A stretch of DNA of 64,000 nt from Sorangium cellulosum (lineage in GTDB: Bacteria; Myxococcota_A; Polyangia; Polyangiales; Polyangiaceae). Shown in pieces: positions 36,816 to 45,615 of the stretch (position 1 is its first letter; each line of letters starts with the position of its first letter). The notes under the pieces were generated by a model. The model did no database searches. It saw only the letters and a program-made list of their open reading frames with translations, and was not told where the DNA came from. A program made the translations under genes and the position numbers. The DNA lies in contig NZ_CP012673.1 in assembly GCF_002950945.1 (NCBI RefSeq), forward strand, positions 13,321,501 through 13,385,500, in the 5' to 3' direction.

Positions 36816-38105
36816 ATGACCGCGCGATTCAAGCCCGAGGTGTACGCCATCGATTTCGGTACCTCCAACTCGCTGCTCTCGGCGGCGAGCGCGGAGGCCA
36901 CCTGTCCGCCGATCCCGCTCGACGGCGCGGCGGCCGATCCCACCGTCCTCCGGAGCCTGCTCTTCTTCGGACAGCAGCGCTTCTCCTGCGGCGCCGCGGC
37001 GATCAGCGACTTCGTCGCGAACGGCATGCAGGGCCGCTTCATCCGTTCGATCAAGAAATACCTCCCCGACCGGAGCTTCTCGGGCACGCAGATTGGGCAC
37101 CGGGTCGTGGCGATCGAGGACCTGATCGGCCGCTTCCTGCGGGAGATGCGCGAGCAGGCGAACCGCCATTTCGAGGCGGACGTCGACCGCGTCGTGCTGG
37201 GCCGGCCGGCGAAGTTCTCGACGGACCCGGAGGACGATCGCCTCGCCGAGGAGCGCCTCGGGCGGGCGGCGCGCATCGCCGGCTTCCGCGAGGTCCACTT
37301 CTGCCCCGAGCCCGTCGCGGCCGCGCACGACTTCCACCTCGAGCTCGACCGCGGGGCGACGGTCCTCGTCGCCGATTTCGGCGGCGGCACGTCCGATTAC
37401 ACGATCGTGCGCATGCGGCGCGAGGGGTTCGCGGCGTCCGACGTGCTCTCGCTCGGCGGCGTCTCGGTCGCGGGCGACGCGCTCGACGGCAGCCTCATGC
37501 GCCACAAGATCGCGCGCCATTTCGGCGCGGAGGTCACCTACCGCGTCCCCTTCGGCGCGAACCAGCTGACGATGCCCCGGCCCATCGTCGAGAAGCTCTG
37601 CTCGCCGGCCGACATGACCGTGCTCCAGCACCGCGACGTCCTCGCCTTCCTCCGCGACGTCAAGGCGTGGTCGCTCGGGGCCGAGGACCGGCAGCGCATG
37701 GACAACCTGCTCTGCCTCGTGGAGGACTCGCTGGCTTTCCGGGTGTTCGACGAGATCGAGCGCAGCAAGTGCGCGCTGTCCGGCGCGCCGGAGACGGAGT
37801 TTTCCTTCGATTACCCGTCAATGCACATCCGCGAGCGCGTCACGCGGGGCGAGTTCGAGGCCGCGAGCGAGCGGCAGATCGACGCCGTGTTCCGCGCGCT
37901 GGATCAGACGGTCGAGGACGCCGGCCTCTCGTTCGACGGCATCGACGTCGTGTGCTGCACCGGCGGGACCGCCAGGGTGCCGGCGCTGCGGCGCGGGATC
38001 GAGCGCCGCTTCGGCGAGGGCAAGGTGAGGCAGCTGCGGAGCTTCCACTCGGTCGTGCAGGGGCTCGCCGAGCGCGCGCGCAGCATCGCCGCCGCGGCCG
38101 CCTGA
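36816..38105 (+). CDS. Hsp70-family (YegD/DnaK-like) ATPase
   Basis: A 429-residue actin/Hsp70 ATPase-domain protein. Phosphate-1 YAIDFGTSNSLLSAA, phosphate-2 VLVADFGGGTSDYT, and the adenosine motif VVCCTGGTARVPALRRG are present. It lacks the DnaK substrate-binding domain, matching the YegD-type short Hsp70 proteins whose clients are unknown. The ATG at 36816 follows GAGGAGG. Its 3' end overlaps the antisense open frame of the downstream hydrolase gene by 288 bp. It follows the Ser/Thr kinase gene, but a functional link is unproven. Confidence 0.9.
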   Translation: MTARFKPEVYAIDFGTSNSLLSAASAEATCPPIPLDGAAADPTVLRSLLFFGQQRFSCGAAAISDFVANGMQGRFIRSIKKYLPDRSFSGTQIGHRVVAIEDLIGRFLREMREQANRHFEADVDRVVLGRPAKFSTDPEDDRLAEERLGRAARIAGFREVHFCPEPVAAAHDFHLELDRGATVLVADFGGGTSDYTIVRMRREGFAASDVLSLGGVSVAGDALDGSLMRHKIARHFGAEVTYRVPFGANQLTMPRPIVEKLCSPADMTVLQHRDVLAFLRDVKAWSLGAEDRQRMDNLLCLVEDSLAFRVFDEIERSKCALSGAPETEFSFDYPSMHIRERVTRGEFEAASERQIDAVFRALDQTVEDAGLSFDGIDVVCCTGGTARVPALRRGIERRFGEGKVRQLRSFHSVVQGLAERARSIAAAAA

Positions 38106-38954
38106 CCAGCGGGGATCGCCCTCGATGATCCACGGGAACGCCTCGCGCAGCGCGCGCTCCATCAGGCCGCCATAGCTGTGGCCGGCGCCCTCGGCGTGGA
38201 GGACACGCGCCGTGAGGCCGCCGCGCTCGAGCGTCTCCTGCGTCTTGCGCGCCTGGGCCGCGCAGTCCGCCCGCCCGCACGCGAGCAGCACCCGCGCGCC
38301 CCCGCCGCCGCGGAAGCGCTTGGCGGTCCCGAGGGTCCACTCGCCGAAGCCGCCGTATCCGCCCTCGATGAGCGCCGCCCGCGCGAAGCCGGCGGGGTGT
38401 CCGGGCAAGAGCAGCGCGCCCATGATCGCCCCCTGCGAGAACCCCGCGTAGATGGGGTCGCGGAGGTCCACGCGATCGCCGAAGCGCCGCGAGAGCGCCG
38501 AGACCGCCGCGGCGACCTCGCGGCCCAGCGCGTAATGGTCCGGGTAAAAGAAGATCTGGCCGCCGTCCGGCGCCCGGGTGTCGATGGGCTTGCCGCGCGG
38601 GCAGAGCACGTACCCCGCCCCCCGCACCATCACGCGCCACATGTCGCAGTGCCATTCCGGCCGGTCGCCCGCGCCGTGCGCCACGACGATCACCGGCCGC
38701 GGGCCGTCGCCGCGCGGGGGCACCACCACCGCGGGCCTGAAGCCGGGGACCTCGAGATCGACGAACGCCGGCTCCTCCGCGGGCGGCGGCGGCTCCGGCG
38801 CGGGCTCGGGCCGATCCTCCGGCGCGTCGAGCGACGCCGCGCTCCGGCCGACGGGGTCGGCGAGCGGCGCCCGCGCGCACCCCGCGGCGCCGATCGCGAT
38901 CGCGAGGAGGAGCGGCCCGTATGGGCCGCAGGTCGGCAGCTCTCGTCGGCTCAT
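37818..38954 (-). CDS. Alpha/beta hydrolase lipoprotein
   Basis: Exported hydrolase of up to 378 residues. The signal peptide ends in the lipobox GAAGC; a Pro/Glu linker follows; then the hydrolase core: VIVVAHGAGDRPEWHC, nucleophile elbow AGFSQGAIMGAL (Ser), VLLACGRADC, and the catalytic His in EGAGHSYGGL. The dienelactone-hydrolase/esterase fold is complete by about residue 280 (FPWIIEGDPRW, near 38126). The frame then continues ~100 residues antisense through the 3' end of the Hsp70 gene before the first stop at 37818. That extension is Ala/Arg/His-rich and probably not functional; a lost stop codon is a simple explanation. No convincing ribosome binding site precedes the ATG. Confidence 0.78.
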   Translation of the reverse strand: MSRRELPTCGPYGPLLLAIAIGAAGCARAPLADPVGRSAASLDAPEDRPEPAPEPPPPAEEPAFVDLEVPGFRPAVVVPPRGDGPRPVIVVAHGAGDRPEWHCDMWRVMVRGAGYVLCPRGKPIDTRAPDGGQIFFYPDHYALGREVAAAVSALSRRFGDRVDLRDPIYAGFSQGAIMGALLLPGHPAGFARAALIEGGYGGFGEWTLGTAKRFRGGGGARVLLACGRADCAAQARKTQETLERGGLTARVLHAEGAGHSYGGLMERALREAFPWIIEGDPRWSGGRGGDAARALGEPLHDRVEAPQLPHLALAEAALDPAPQRRHPGGPAGAAHDVDAVEREAGVLDRLIQRAEHGVDLPLARGLELAPRDALADVH

Positions 38955-39143
38955 GGCTCGTCAGAAGCTGAACACCGTGAGCACGAGAATCAAGCAGAGC
39001 GGCAGATGCCCTATCCCCAAATACATTGAGCACCTTCGTGGGCTCGCGGCGAGCGCGGCAGAGATCGAGCGCACAGACCGCGGCGGCAGACATCGCCCTG
39101 GAGGGGAGGGATGGGGAAGGGGGACAGCCCCCCACCCTCTCGC

Positions 39144-39186
39144 GTCGCGCGCGATGTCAGGCCGAGTCGCGCGCGATGTCAGGCCG
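39144..39186. repeat. Tandem 22-bp repeat at the 3' end of the phosphoesterase gene
   Basis: Two exact copies of GTCGCGCGCGATGTCAGGCC(G) start at 39144 and 39166. The second copy includes the stop codon of the minus-strand metallophosphoesterase, so the repeat duplicates its last codons and 3' flank. Confidence 0.85.
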
Positions 39187-40462
39187 CGACGAGCACGATG
39201 CGGCTCACCTCCGGCGGCGCGCCGATGCGCGCCGGGGGCCCGGCCGTGCCGAAGCCGCGGTTGATGTAGAGGTGCGAGCCGCCGCGCTGGTACAGCCCGG
39301 CCACGTAGCCGTACGGGAGCACCAGGTCGGCGGGCCGGACCACCAGGTTGACCTGGCCGCCGTGGGTGTGGCCGCTGAGCTGCAAGGCCACCTCGCCGGC
39401 CGCCTCCGGGAAGAACACGGGGTTGTGGCAGAGCAGCACGCGCGGCAGGTCGCGGGGCACGTCGGCGATGGCCCTGGCGAGATCGGGGCCGCCGCCGGGC
39501 AGCCGCATCCGCGCGGCCCACACGTCGTCCACGCCGAGCAGCGCGAAGGCGCCGCCCGCGTCGCCCACGACGCGCCCGCGGTTGCGCAGCACGTGGGCGC
39601 CGCCGCGCTGCAGCGCGTCGAGCGCCTGGCCGATGCCGGCGAAATGGTCGTGGTTGCCCGGGATCGCCGCGACCCCTTCCCGGGCGAGCGGGCCGAGCCG
39701 CCGGGTGAGCCGCCCGAGGTGCTCCGCGTAGCGCGGATCGTGGTCGATGAGATCGCCCGTCATCACGATCAGGTCGGCGCGGGCCTTGCGCACGAGATCC
39801 TCGGCGGCGCGCATCTCCGGCTCGCCCACGAACAGCCCGAGGTGGATGTCCGACAGCTGCACGATCGAGAAGCCGTCGAGGCTGCGGGGCAGGCCTGGAA
39901 TCGGGATGGCGATCTCCTCGATGACGTAATCGTGTCGTCCGAGCAGCGCCCCGTAGATCGAGCTGCCGCTGCCGATGAGGAACGCTGAGCCAGCCGCCCC
40001 GTGCGCGAGGAACGCGCGGCGGGGGAGCGCCGGCGGCATGGGCGCCGGCTCGCGCGGCGCGAGCGCCGGTCCGGGCGCGCCGGGCTCTTCCCGCGCGCCG
40101 TCCGCCGCGCGGGTCCCGCCGTCCGCAGCGCGACCGCCGGCGCCGGCGCGGGCGAGCGCGGCGCGCCCGCTCCACGCGAGCAGCCGCCCGAGGTCCACCA
40201 CGGCGAGCAGGACCGCCGAGATCACGATGCTGAGCGAGACCACGCTGCCGGTGATCCCCAGGCCGCGGAGCACGCCGTCGGGCAGCGCGCCGCGCCCCAT
40301 CCGCGCGGCGATCATCGCGACCGCCCCGGCGGCGAGCACCCCGGCGAGCACGCGCCGCCCGCGCTGGCCCAGGCCGAGCAGCCCGGAGGCGCGCCGGTGC
40401 ACGTACAGCCCGAGCGCGGCGAGGACGACGAGGATGACCAGGAAGAAGGCGGCGAAGCGCAT
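39179..40462 (-). CDS. Membrane metallophosphoesterase
   Basis: A 427-residue calcineurin-like phosphoesterase. Three N-terminal hydrophobic segments (about 1-20, 38-56, 72-95) anchor it; a Pro/Ala linker with a Tat-like RRAFLAHGAAG follows. The dinuclear-metal motifs are complete: QLSDIHLG, TGDLIDHD, GNHDHFAG, CHNPVFFP and SGHTHGGQ, ending with YINRGFGTAGPP as in the YkuE/YaeI group that acts on phosphoesters at the membrane (UDP-diacylglucosamine or phospholipid-like substrates are known). The substrate here is not determined. The start ATG at 40462 begins the first membrane segment. A 22-bp repeat covers its stop. Confidence 0.9.
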   Translation of the reverse strand: MRFAAFFLVILVVLAALGLYVHRRASGLLGLGQRGRRVLAGVLAAGAVAMIAARMGRGALPDGVLRGLGITGSVVSLSIVISAVLLAVVDLGRLLAWSGRAALARAGAGGRAADGGTRAADGAREEPGAPGPALAPREPAPMPPALPRRAFLAHGAAGSAFLIGSGSSIYGALLGRHDYVIEEIAIPIPGLPRSLDGFSIVQLSDIHLGLFVGEPEMRAAEDLVRKARADLIVMTGDLIDHDPRYAEHLGRLTRRLGPLAREGVAAIPGNHDHFAGIGQALDALQRGGAHVLRNRGRVVGDAGGAFALLGVDDVWAARMRLPGGGPDLARAIADVPRDLPRVLLCHNPVFFPEAAGEVALQLSGHTHGGQVNLVVRPADLVLPYGYVAGLYQRGGSHLYINRGFGTAGPPARIGAPPEVSRIVLVAA

Positions 40463-41220
40463 GGCGGGCTCTGCGGGTGGGTGAAAGGCCGAAGCCTAAT
40501 CGATCCGCGACGGCCGGCCAGAAGACCAGCGCGACGCCCGGCGGCGATGCGCCGGTCGTCTCCAGCCCTCGACGAGCGTTGGACGCACCCCGGCGCACCT
40601 CCACCTCGCGCCCCTGCGCTTCCTTCACCGGACAAGGCCAGCGGCGCCCGCGAGCAGCGCCGGGCGATCGCAGCCCCGGCGATGGCGCTGGCGATCGCGG
40701 CTCATGGCGCTGCGCGTCGTGCGGCGCCACCTCGCGTCAGCGGCGTCCGGTCCGGGAGGGCTCCGGAGGGCGCCGCGGCCCGGGGAGAGCGTCCTCTCCG
40801 CCGGCGCGCGCGGCCCCGGAGAGCCAGCTAGTACTGATAAGCAACATTAACAAACTACCATGTTCGGTCCACGAAGCGGTCGCGCTGCCCACTCGCCTCC
40901 TACCGCAGCGATCGTGCGCTGCGTTGGAGAGCAGAGCCTGTCCTCGGGCGCCGGCGCGTGCTTCCAAGTCGGGAAGTTCCGCAACCTCGGGCTGGATGCG
41001 CCGGGGTCGCGATCGAGGGACACGGCCGTTCTATAGGCGTGAAAAAATCACCGCTCAGCAGATTGTTGCGAGGTGGCGTGGGGATGGCGCAGCCGTCGTT
41101 TGTCCTTGCCCCTCCGGAGGCCTTGGTATAGAGTCTGCCCGCAAATTTGAACTCTTGAGTTTGCGTCGCTGAGCTAGTGAATTGGCCTGTGTCGTAGATG
41201 CTGTAGATGAAAGGCTTAAT
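40463..41220. other. 0.76-kb promoter/leader region of the cellulase gene
   Basis: Between the divergent phosphoesterase and GH6 genes. No gene was recognised. AT-rich patches at 40826-40865 (TGATAAGCAACATTAACAAA) and 41035-41215 are unlike the flanks and suit promoters or regulator sites. The cellulase ribosome binding site (GATGAAAGG) is at its end. Confidence 0.45.
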
Positions 41221-42621
41221 ATGCTGAGAAGGAATGCGCATCAGCTGGGACTGGCGAAGTGGGCTGCGGTCCTCCTCCTTGCGACCGTCTCTGCGGCGGC
41301 CTGTTCGGGTGACAACGGGGGGGACAATGGCGATGGCGGCTCGGGCGCCGGTCAGCCGAGCGGGTCCGGCGCGGGCGCCGGTCAGCCGAGCGGGTCCGGC
41401 GCGGGCGCTGGCCTGCCGAGCGGGTCCGGCGCGGGCGCCGGCATGCCGAGCGGCTCCGGAGCGGGCGCCGGCATGCCGAGCACGGGCGCCGTCGACCCCG
41501 GGAACTGCACCTCGCCGGTCGACATCACGGCGCCGGACGGCAACCCCTTCGCGGGCGCGCGGCTGTTCGTGGACCCGGAGTACGTCGCGAAGGTCGAGTC
41601 GTCGATCGCGTTGACGACCGACCAGGCCCTCGTCGCGAAGATGAGGAAGGTCCAGGAGATCCCCACCGCGTTCTGGCTCGACAGGATCGCGGCGGTCGAT
41701 CGCCTCGCGGGGCACCTCGACGCCGCGCTCTCGCTCCAGAATCAGCTCTGCGAGCCGGTCGTGCCGGTCGTCGTCGTGTACGACCTGCCGAACCGCGACT
41801 GCTTCGCCGAGGCGTCGAACGGCGAGCTCCGGGTCGAGGACGGCGGTGTCGAGCGGTACAGGAACGAATTCATCGCTCCGATCAAGCAGATCCTCGCCGC
41901 GCACTCGAGCCAGCGCATCGTGCTGATCATCGAGCCCGACTCGCTCCCCAACATCGCGACGAACCTGGGGAAGAAGGACTGCACCCCGGAGACGGAGCAG
42001 GCGTACCGCGAGAACGTGGCGCACGCGCTCAAAGAGCTCGATATGCCGCACGTGTACCAGTACATCGACGCGGCGCACTCGGGCTGGCTCGGCTGGCCGG
42101 ACAACCAGAAGGCGGGCGCCAAGATCTTCGCGGAGGTCATCGCGGCCGCCGGCAATCCGCGCAGCGTCCGCGGCTTCGCGACCAACGTCGCGAACTACAC
42201 GCAGCTCAGGTACACCTCGGAGAGCTACGATCAGCAGTCCAACCCCTGCTACGGCGAGTTCGACTATGTCGATGCCATGGCCTCGGCGCTGGAGGCTGAA
42301 GGCCTCGGGGACAAGCACTTCATCATCGACACGAGCCGCAACGGCCGCGGCAACATCCGGGCGGACTGGGGCTACTGGTGCAACAACATCGGCGCGGGCA
42401 TGGGCGAGCGGCCCAAGGCGAACCCTGGCGGAGCGACGCGCCTCGACGCCTTCTACTGGGTCAAGCCGCCGGGTGACTCCGACGGTGTCGGCCAGGAGGG
42501 CCAGCCGCGCTACGACCTGTTCTGCGGCAAGGAGAACGCGGACACGCGCGCACCGCAAGCGGGCGCCTGGTTCCACGAGTACTTCGTGGAGTGCGTGAAG
42601 AACGCCAACCCGCCGCTCTGA
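41221..42621 (+). CDS. Secreted GH6 cellulase, predicted lipoprotein
   Basis: Glycoside hydrolase family 6 enzyme of 466 residues, which inverts and cleaves beta-1,4-glucan as endoglucanase or cellobiohydrolase. A signal peptide with Cys in SAAACSG suggests lipoprotein anchoring. A 50-residue Gly/Ser/Ala linker made of GSGAGAGxPS units comes next. GH6 signatures follow: VVYDLPNRDCFAEASNGEL, LIIEPDSLPNIATNL, AAHSGWLGWPDN, IDTSRNGRG, CNNIGAGMGERP and DAFYWVKPPGDSDG. No carbohydrate-binding module is present. The ATG at 41221 has AAAGG upstream; a TTG start 39 bp earlier is possible. A cellulase fits a cellulolytic Sorangium-like host. Confidence 0.93.
   Translation: MLRRNAHQLGLAKWAAVLLLATVSAAACSGDNGGDNGDGGSGAGQPSGSGAGAGQPSGSGAGAGLPSGSGAGAGMPSGSGAGAGMPSTGAVDPGNCTSPVDITAPDGNPFAGARLFVDPEYVAKVESSIALTTDQALVAKMRKVQEIPTAFWLDRIAAVDRLAGHLDAALSLQNQLCEPVVPVVVVYDLPNRDCFAEASNGELRVEDGGVERYRNEFIAPIKQILAAHSSQRIVLIIEPDSLPNIATNLGKKDCTPETEQAYRENVAHALKELDMPHVYQYIDAAHSGWLGWPDNQKAGAKIFAEVIAAAGNPRSVRGFATNVANYTQLRYTSESYDQQSNPCYGEFDYVDAMASALEAEGLGDKHFIIDTSRNGRGNIRADWGYWCNNIGAGMGERPKANPGGATRLDAFYWVKPPGDSDGVGQEGQPRYDLFCGKENADTRAPQAGAWFHEYFVECVKNANPPL
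41341..41490 (+). repeat. Five tandem 30-bp units coding the cellulase linker
   Basis: Near-identical units coding GSGAGAG(Q/L/M)PS. The variation is mainly in the seventh to ninth bases of the unit. Such units expand and contract by slippage, giving linkers of variable length. Confidence 0.9.
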
Positions 42622-42661
42622 TCGGCGTCCCTTCCCGCTCTGGGCTCTGACGAGCTGTGAC

Positions 42662-42685
42662 GAGCGCGCTCCGGTGAGCGCGCTC
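42662..42685. terminator. Hairpin after the cellulase gene
   Basis: The self-complementary decamer GAGCGCGCTC occurs twice (42662-42671 and 42676-42685) with a 4-bp spacer, 40 bp after the cellulase stop. It can fold as one strong hairpin. Confidence 0.5.
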
Positions 42686-42735
42686 CACGGCTTCTGCCTC
42701 ACCTCCCTGCATCTCCCGATCTCCTCGACCGAGAC

Positions 42736-42771
42736 CACGCCCCGCCGGGCGGGCACGCCCCGCCGGGCGGG
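42736..42771. repeat. Tandem 18-bp GC-rich repeat before the LysR gene
   Basis: ACGCCCCGCCGGGCGGGC is followed directly by ACGCCCCGCCGGGCGGGG. Each unit is itself a dyad, so the pair may form hairpins or bind a regulator about 40 bp upstream of the LysR-type start. Confidence 0.6.
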
Positions 42772-42807
42772 GACCGCGCGCGCCTTGCTGTGGCATGGTG
42801 ACGCGCG

Positions 42808-43731
42808 GTGCTCGACTCGATCACGCTCGACCAGCTGCGCACGTTCATCGCGGTCGCCGACGAGGGCAGCTTCTCGGCCGCGGCCCGGAAGCTCCGCCGC
42901 GTCCAGTCGGCCGTGAGCCACGCGATGGCGAACCTCGAGGGCCAGCTCGGGGTCGTCCTCTGGGACCGCTCGACGCGGATCCCGGCGCTCACCGAGCACG
43001 GCCGCGTCCTGCTCGACGCCGCGCGGCGGGTCTGCGCCGACGCCGACGCGCTCAGCAGCGCGGCGCAGCGGCTCGCCGGCGGCCTCGACCCGCGCGTCTC
43101 GTTGTGCGTCGACGCGGTCTTCCCGCTCTCCGCGCTCGTCGCGCTCTGCGTCGAGTTCGCGCGCGCCTACCCCACCGTCGAGCTCGTCGTGCACACCGAG
43201 ACCATGGCCGCCGTGGCCGACCGGGTCCTCGACGGCACATGCCAGCTCGGGGTCGTGGGGCCGGCCGCGGCCGCGGCGGCGCAGCCGCTCGAGCGGCGGC
43301 ACGTCACGTCGGTGCGCATGGTCCCCGTCGTCGGGAAGGGCCACCCGCTCGCGGCGGCCGAGGGGCGCGTCCCGACCGAGCGGCTGCGCGAGCACGTGCA
43401 GATCGTGCTGGGCGAGCGCGGCGACGCGCGCTCGCCGGAGCAGGCCGTCCTGTCCCCGCGCACCTGGCGCGTCGTCGACCTCCAGACCAAGCGGGAGCTG
43501 CTCTGCGCGGGGCTCGGCTGGGGCAACCTGCCGGAGCACATGGTCCGCGACGACCTCGAGGCGGGGCGCCTGGTCCCCATCCAGCCGGACGCGTGGGGGG
43601 ACGACGAGTTTGTCCTGCCCCTCGCCGTGATCCACCGGCCGGGGCTCGCGATGGGCCCCGCGGGGCGGTGGGTGCTGGCGCGCCTCGTCGAGCTCTGCCG
43701 CGACCACGTCGGGCGCGGCGTCAGAGCGTGA
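42808..43731 (+). CDS. LysR-family transcriptional regulator
   Basis: A 307-residue DNA-binding regulator. The N-terminal winged HTH (LDQLRTFIAVADEGSFSAAARKL, then VQSAVSHAMANLEGQLGVVLWDR) is canonical; the C-terminal part is the periplasmic-binding-protein-like effector domain. It starts at a GTG (42808), the only in-frame start before the HTH. The target and inducer are unknown; LysR genes often control a divergent neighbour, but the upstream gene here is a co-directional cellulase 186 bp away. Its last 11 bp overlap the convergent ATPase gene. Confidence 0.92.
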   Translation: MLDSITLDQLRTFIAVADEGSFSAAARKLRRVQSAVSHAMANLEGQLGVVLWDRSTRIPALTEHGRVLLDAARRVCADADALSSAAQRLAGGLDPRVSLCVDAVFPLSALVALCVEFARAYPTVELVVHTETMAAVADRVLDGTCQLGVVGPAAAAAAQPLERRHVTSVRMVPVVGKGHPLAAAEGRVPTERLREHVQIVLGERGDARSPEQAVLSPRTWRVVDLQTKRELLCAGLGWGNLPEHMVRDDLEAGRLVPIQPDAWGDDEFVLPLAVIHRPGLAMGPAGRWVLARLVELCRDHVGRGVRA

Positions 43732-44869
43732 GCCGCGCCATGAGCTCGTTCACGCGGATCGCCGCCGCGACGCTCCCGGTGTCGTGCGCGTAGTCCATGG
43801 CCGCGAACAGGTGCGTCTGCTCGAGGTCGAGCCGCTCCGGGGAGCGCTCGAGCAGCGCCACGTAGTGCTCGAAGAAGCGCCGCGCGTCGAACGTCGTGCG
43901 CTTGAGCACGGCGTGCCGCACCGTCGCGTGCAGCGCGAGGCGGCCCGCGAACGGCTCCTGCACGAGGCGGAAGCGGCGGAGCGACGCGAGCGCGTCGCCG
44001 GCGCTCCGCCCCGCCCGCGCGAGCGTCGCGAGGGACGACTCGTCGATGTGGTCGCCGCTCGAGTGCGCCAGCACGGCGAGCATCCGGCGCGCGGGCGGCG
44101 CGAGCCTGCGGAAGGCCCAGGCGACGAGCAGGCCGACCTCGGGCAGGTCGTCCTCGTGGTCGATGACCCGCACGCGATCGACGCCCCCCGCCACGAGCCA
44201 GCGGCGGAGCTCGGCGACGTCGGCCTCGCCGCCCTCGACAATCGCGTTCGCGAGCTCCAGCGAGACGGGGTTCCAGCGGAGCAGGCGGGTCAGCGAGGCG
44301 ACCGCGGGGAAGGGGCTCCGCCCCGAGGTCACGAGCGGCGCGATCACGGGGAAGATCGAGACGCCGGCCACGAGGCAGCGCCGCGCCGTGATGACCCAGG
44401 TCACCGCCTCGCCCCGGAGGGCGTCGAGCAGCTCGGCGACGGCGCGGTCGTGCTCGTGGTTGTCGAGCACGATGAGCATGTCGCCGAGCGCCTTCAGGCG
44501 GCGCCGCAGGGCCGGCACCGAGGGCGAGGCCCCGGCCCCGAAGCGAATCGAGAGCATGCCGAGCAGCGTGCGCGTGTCCCAGGCGCCGACCCGGAACCAG
44601 TGGATGCCGCCCGGGAGCTCGCGCGCGAGCTGGTGCCCGAGCGCGCACGCGAGCGTCGACTTGCCGCTGCCGCCGGTGCCCACGAGCGCGATGCGCGCCG
44701 GGCGCGAGGCGCGCGCGGTCGCCGCGAGCGTGGCGAGCTCGCGGCTCCTGCCGCGCAGCGAGGGGGGTCGGGGAGGGAACACGAGCGGCGAGGCGGCCAT
44801 CCCCGCGCGAGCGTACCAAAATGCGCGCGACGCGCCGCCGCGCAGTGCGGGGCCGCCGCCCCGCTTCAC
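43721..44869 (-). CDS. STAND/AAA-type ATPase, regulator-like
   Basis: Up to 382 residues with a P-loop NTPase: LRGRSRELATL, Walker A LVGTGGSGKSTLA, Walker B DMLIVLDNHEHD, and a VTWVITAR sensor-like strand, followed by a helical winged region (LARAGRSAGDALASLRRFRL, LHATVRHAVLK). The layout matches the NB-ARC/STAND ATPase cores of LuxR/SARP-type regulators, but no DNA-binding HTH or TPR tail is attached. The GTG at 44869 overlaps the upstream DsbA stop (GTGA), implying coupling; an ATG at 44800 (359 residues) fits the conserved part better. It overlaps the convergent LysR gene by 11 bp. Confidence 0.75.
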   Translation of the reverse strand: MKRGGGPALRGGASRAFWYARAGMAASPLVFPPRPPSLRGRSRELATLAATARASRPARIALVGTGGSGKSTLACALGHQLARELPGGIHWFRVGAWDTRTLLGMLSIRFGAGASPSVPALRRRLKALGDMLIVLDNHEHDRAVAELLDALRGEAVTWVITARRCLVAGVSIFPVIAPLVTSGRSPFPAVASLTRLLRWNPVSLELANAIVEGGEADVAELRRWLVAGGVDRVRVIDHEDDLPEVGLLVAWAFRRLAPPARRMLAVLAHSSGDHIDESSLATLARAGRSAGDALASLRRFRLVQEPFAGRLALHATVRHAVLKRTTFDARRFFEHYVALLERSPERLDLEQTHLFAAMDYAHDTGSVAAAIRVNELMARLTL

Positions 44870-45615
44870 GGGGTCGCCGGCGTCGCCCGCAAGAGCTGCG
44901 CGATCGCGCCGGAGATCGGCTCGGGCGACATCGAGGTGAGGCGGATCCGGCGGGGCTCCTCTCCAGCCCGGCCGAGGAAGAACGCCGGGACGCCGCGGAT
45001 CTGGAGGCGGCTCGCCTCCGATCGCGCCGCCTCGATCTGTTGATCGACCTCCGCGCTGCCGCGCTGGGCCAGCGCCTGCGCGGCGTCCACGCCCGGCAGC
45101 TCGGCGAGCACGCGCAGGAGGAGGTCGTCGGTGATCGCCGCCGGGCGCTCGCGCGCCTGGAGCCGGAAGTAGTGGTCGACGAAGTCCCAGAGCTGGTCCT
45201 GCATGCCCACGGCCGCGGCCATGCGCGCGGCCCGCACGGAGCCCGGCCCGAGGAACGTGACGTTCATGAACACGACCTTCACGTGGCCCGGCCGCACGTG
45301 CCGCTCCACGATCGCGGGCAGCACCTCGAGCGCGGCGTCCCGGCAGTGCGAGCAGCGGAGATCGGAGAACTCGAACAGCGTGAGCGGCGCGCCCGGATCC
45401 CCGAGGACGTTGCCGTCCTGGGGAATGCCGGAATAGAGGCCCAGGGACTCGCCGGCGGCGCCGGTCCCCTCCTCGGGCGGGGTCTCGCCCGCGCCCTGGC
45501 AGGCCGAGATCCCGAGCAGGGCCGCCGCGAGCCAGGCGCCGCGCCGCGCCGCGGAGCCACCGCGGGCGCTGGATGCATGAGAGAGTTCGTGTCGTTCGAT
45601 CGCGTCAGGCTTCAT
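44866..45615 (-). CDS. DsbA-family thiol:disulfide lipoprotein
   Basis: A 249-residue exported thioredoxin-fold protein. The N-terminal signal ends in a lipobox ISACQ. After a short Glu/Gly linker, DGNVLGDPGAPLTLFEFSD leads into the active site CSHC (DLRCSHCRDAALE), and the cis-Pro loop is IRGVPAFFLG. The insert is DsbA-like, as in the DsbA/DSBG_FrnE-type proteins. It should exchange or form disulfides in the periplasm. The ATG at 45615 is chosen because it gives a signal peptide; the frame is open upstream. The stop overlaps the ATPase start by 4 bp, and the methyltransferase gene lies divergent. Confidence 0.87.
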   Translation of the reverse strand: MKPDAIERHELSHASSARGGSAARRGAWLAAALLGISACQGAGETPPEEGTGAAGESLGLYSGIPQDGNVLGDPGAPLTLFEFSDLRCSHCRDAALEVLPAIVERHVRPGHVKVVFMNVTFLGPGSVRAARMAAAVGMQDQLWDFVDHYFRLQARERPAAITDDLLLRVLAELPGVDAAQALAQRGSAEVDQQIEAARSEASRLQIRGVPAFFLGRAGEEPRRIRLTSMSPEPISGAIAQLLRATPATP

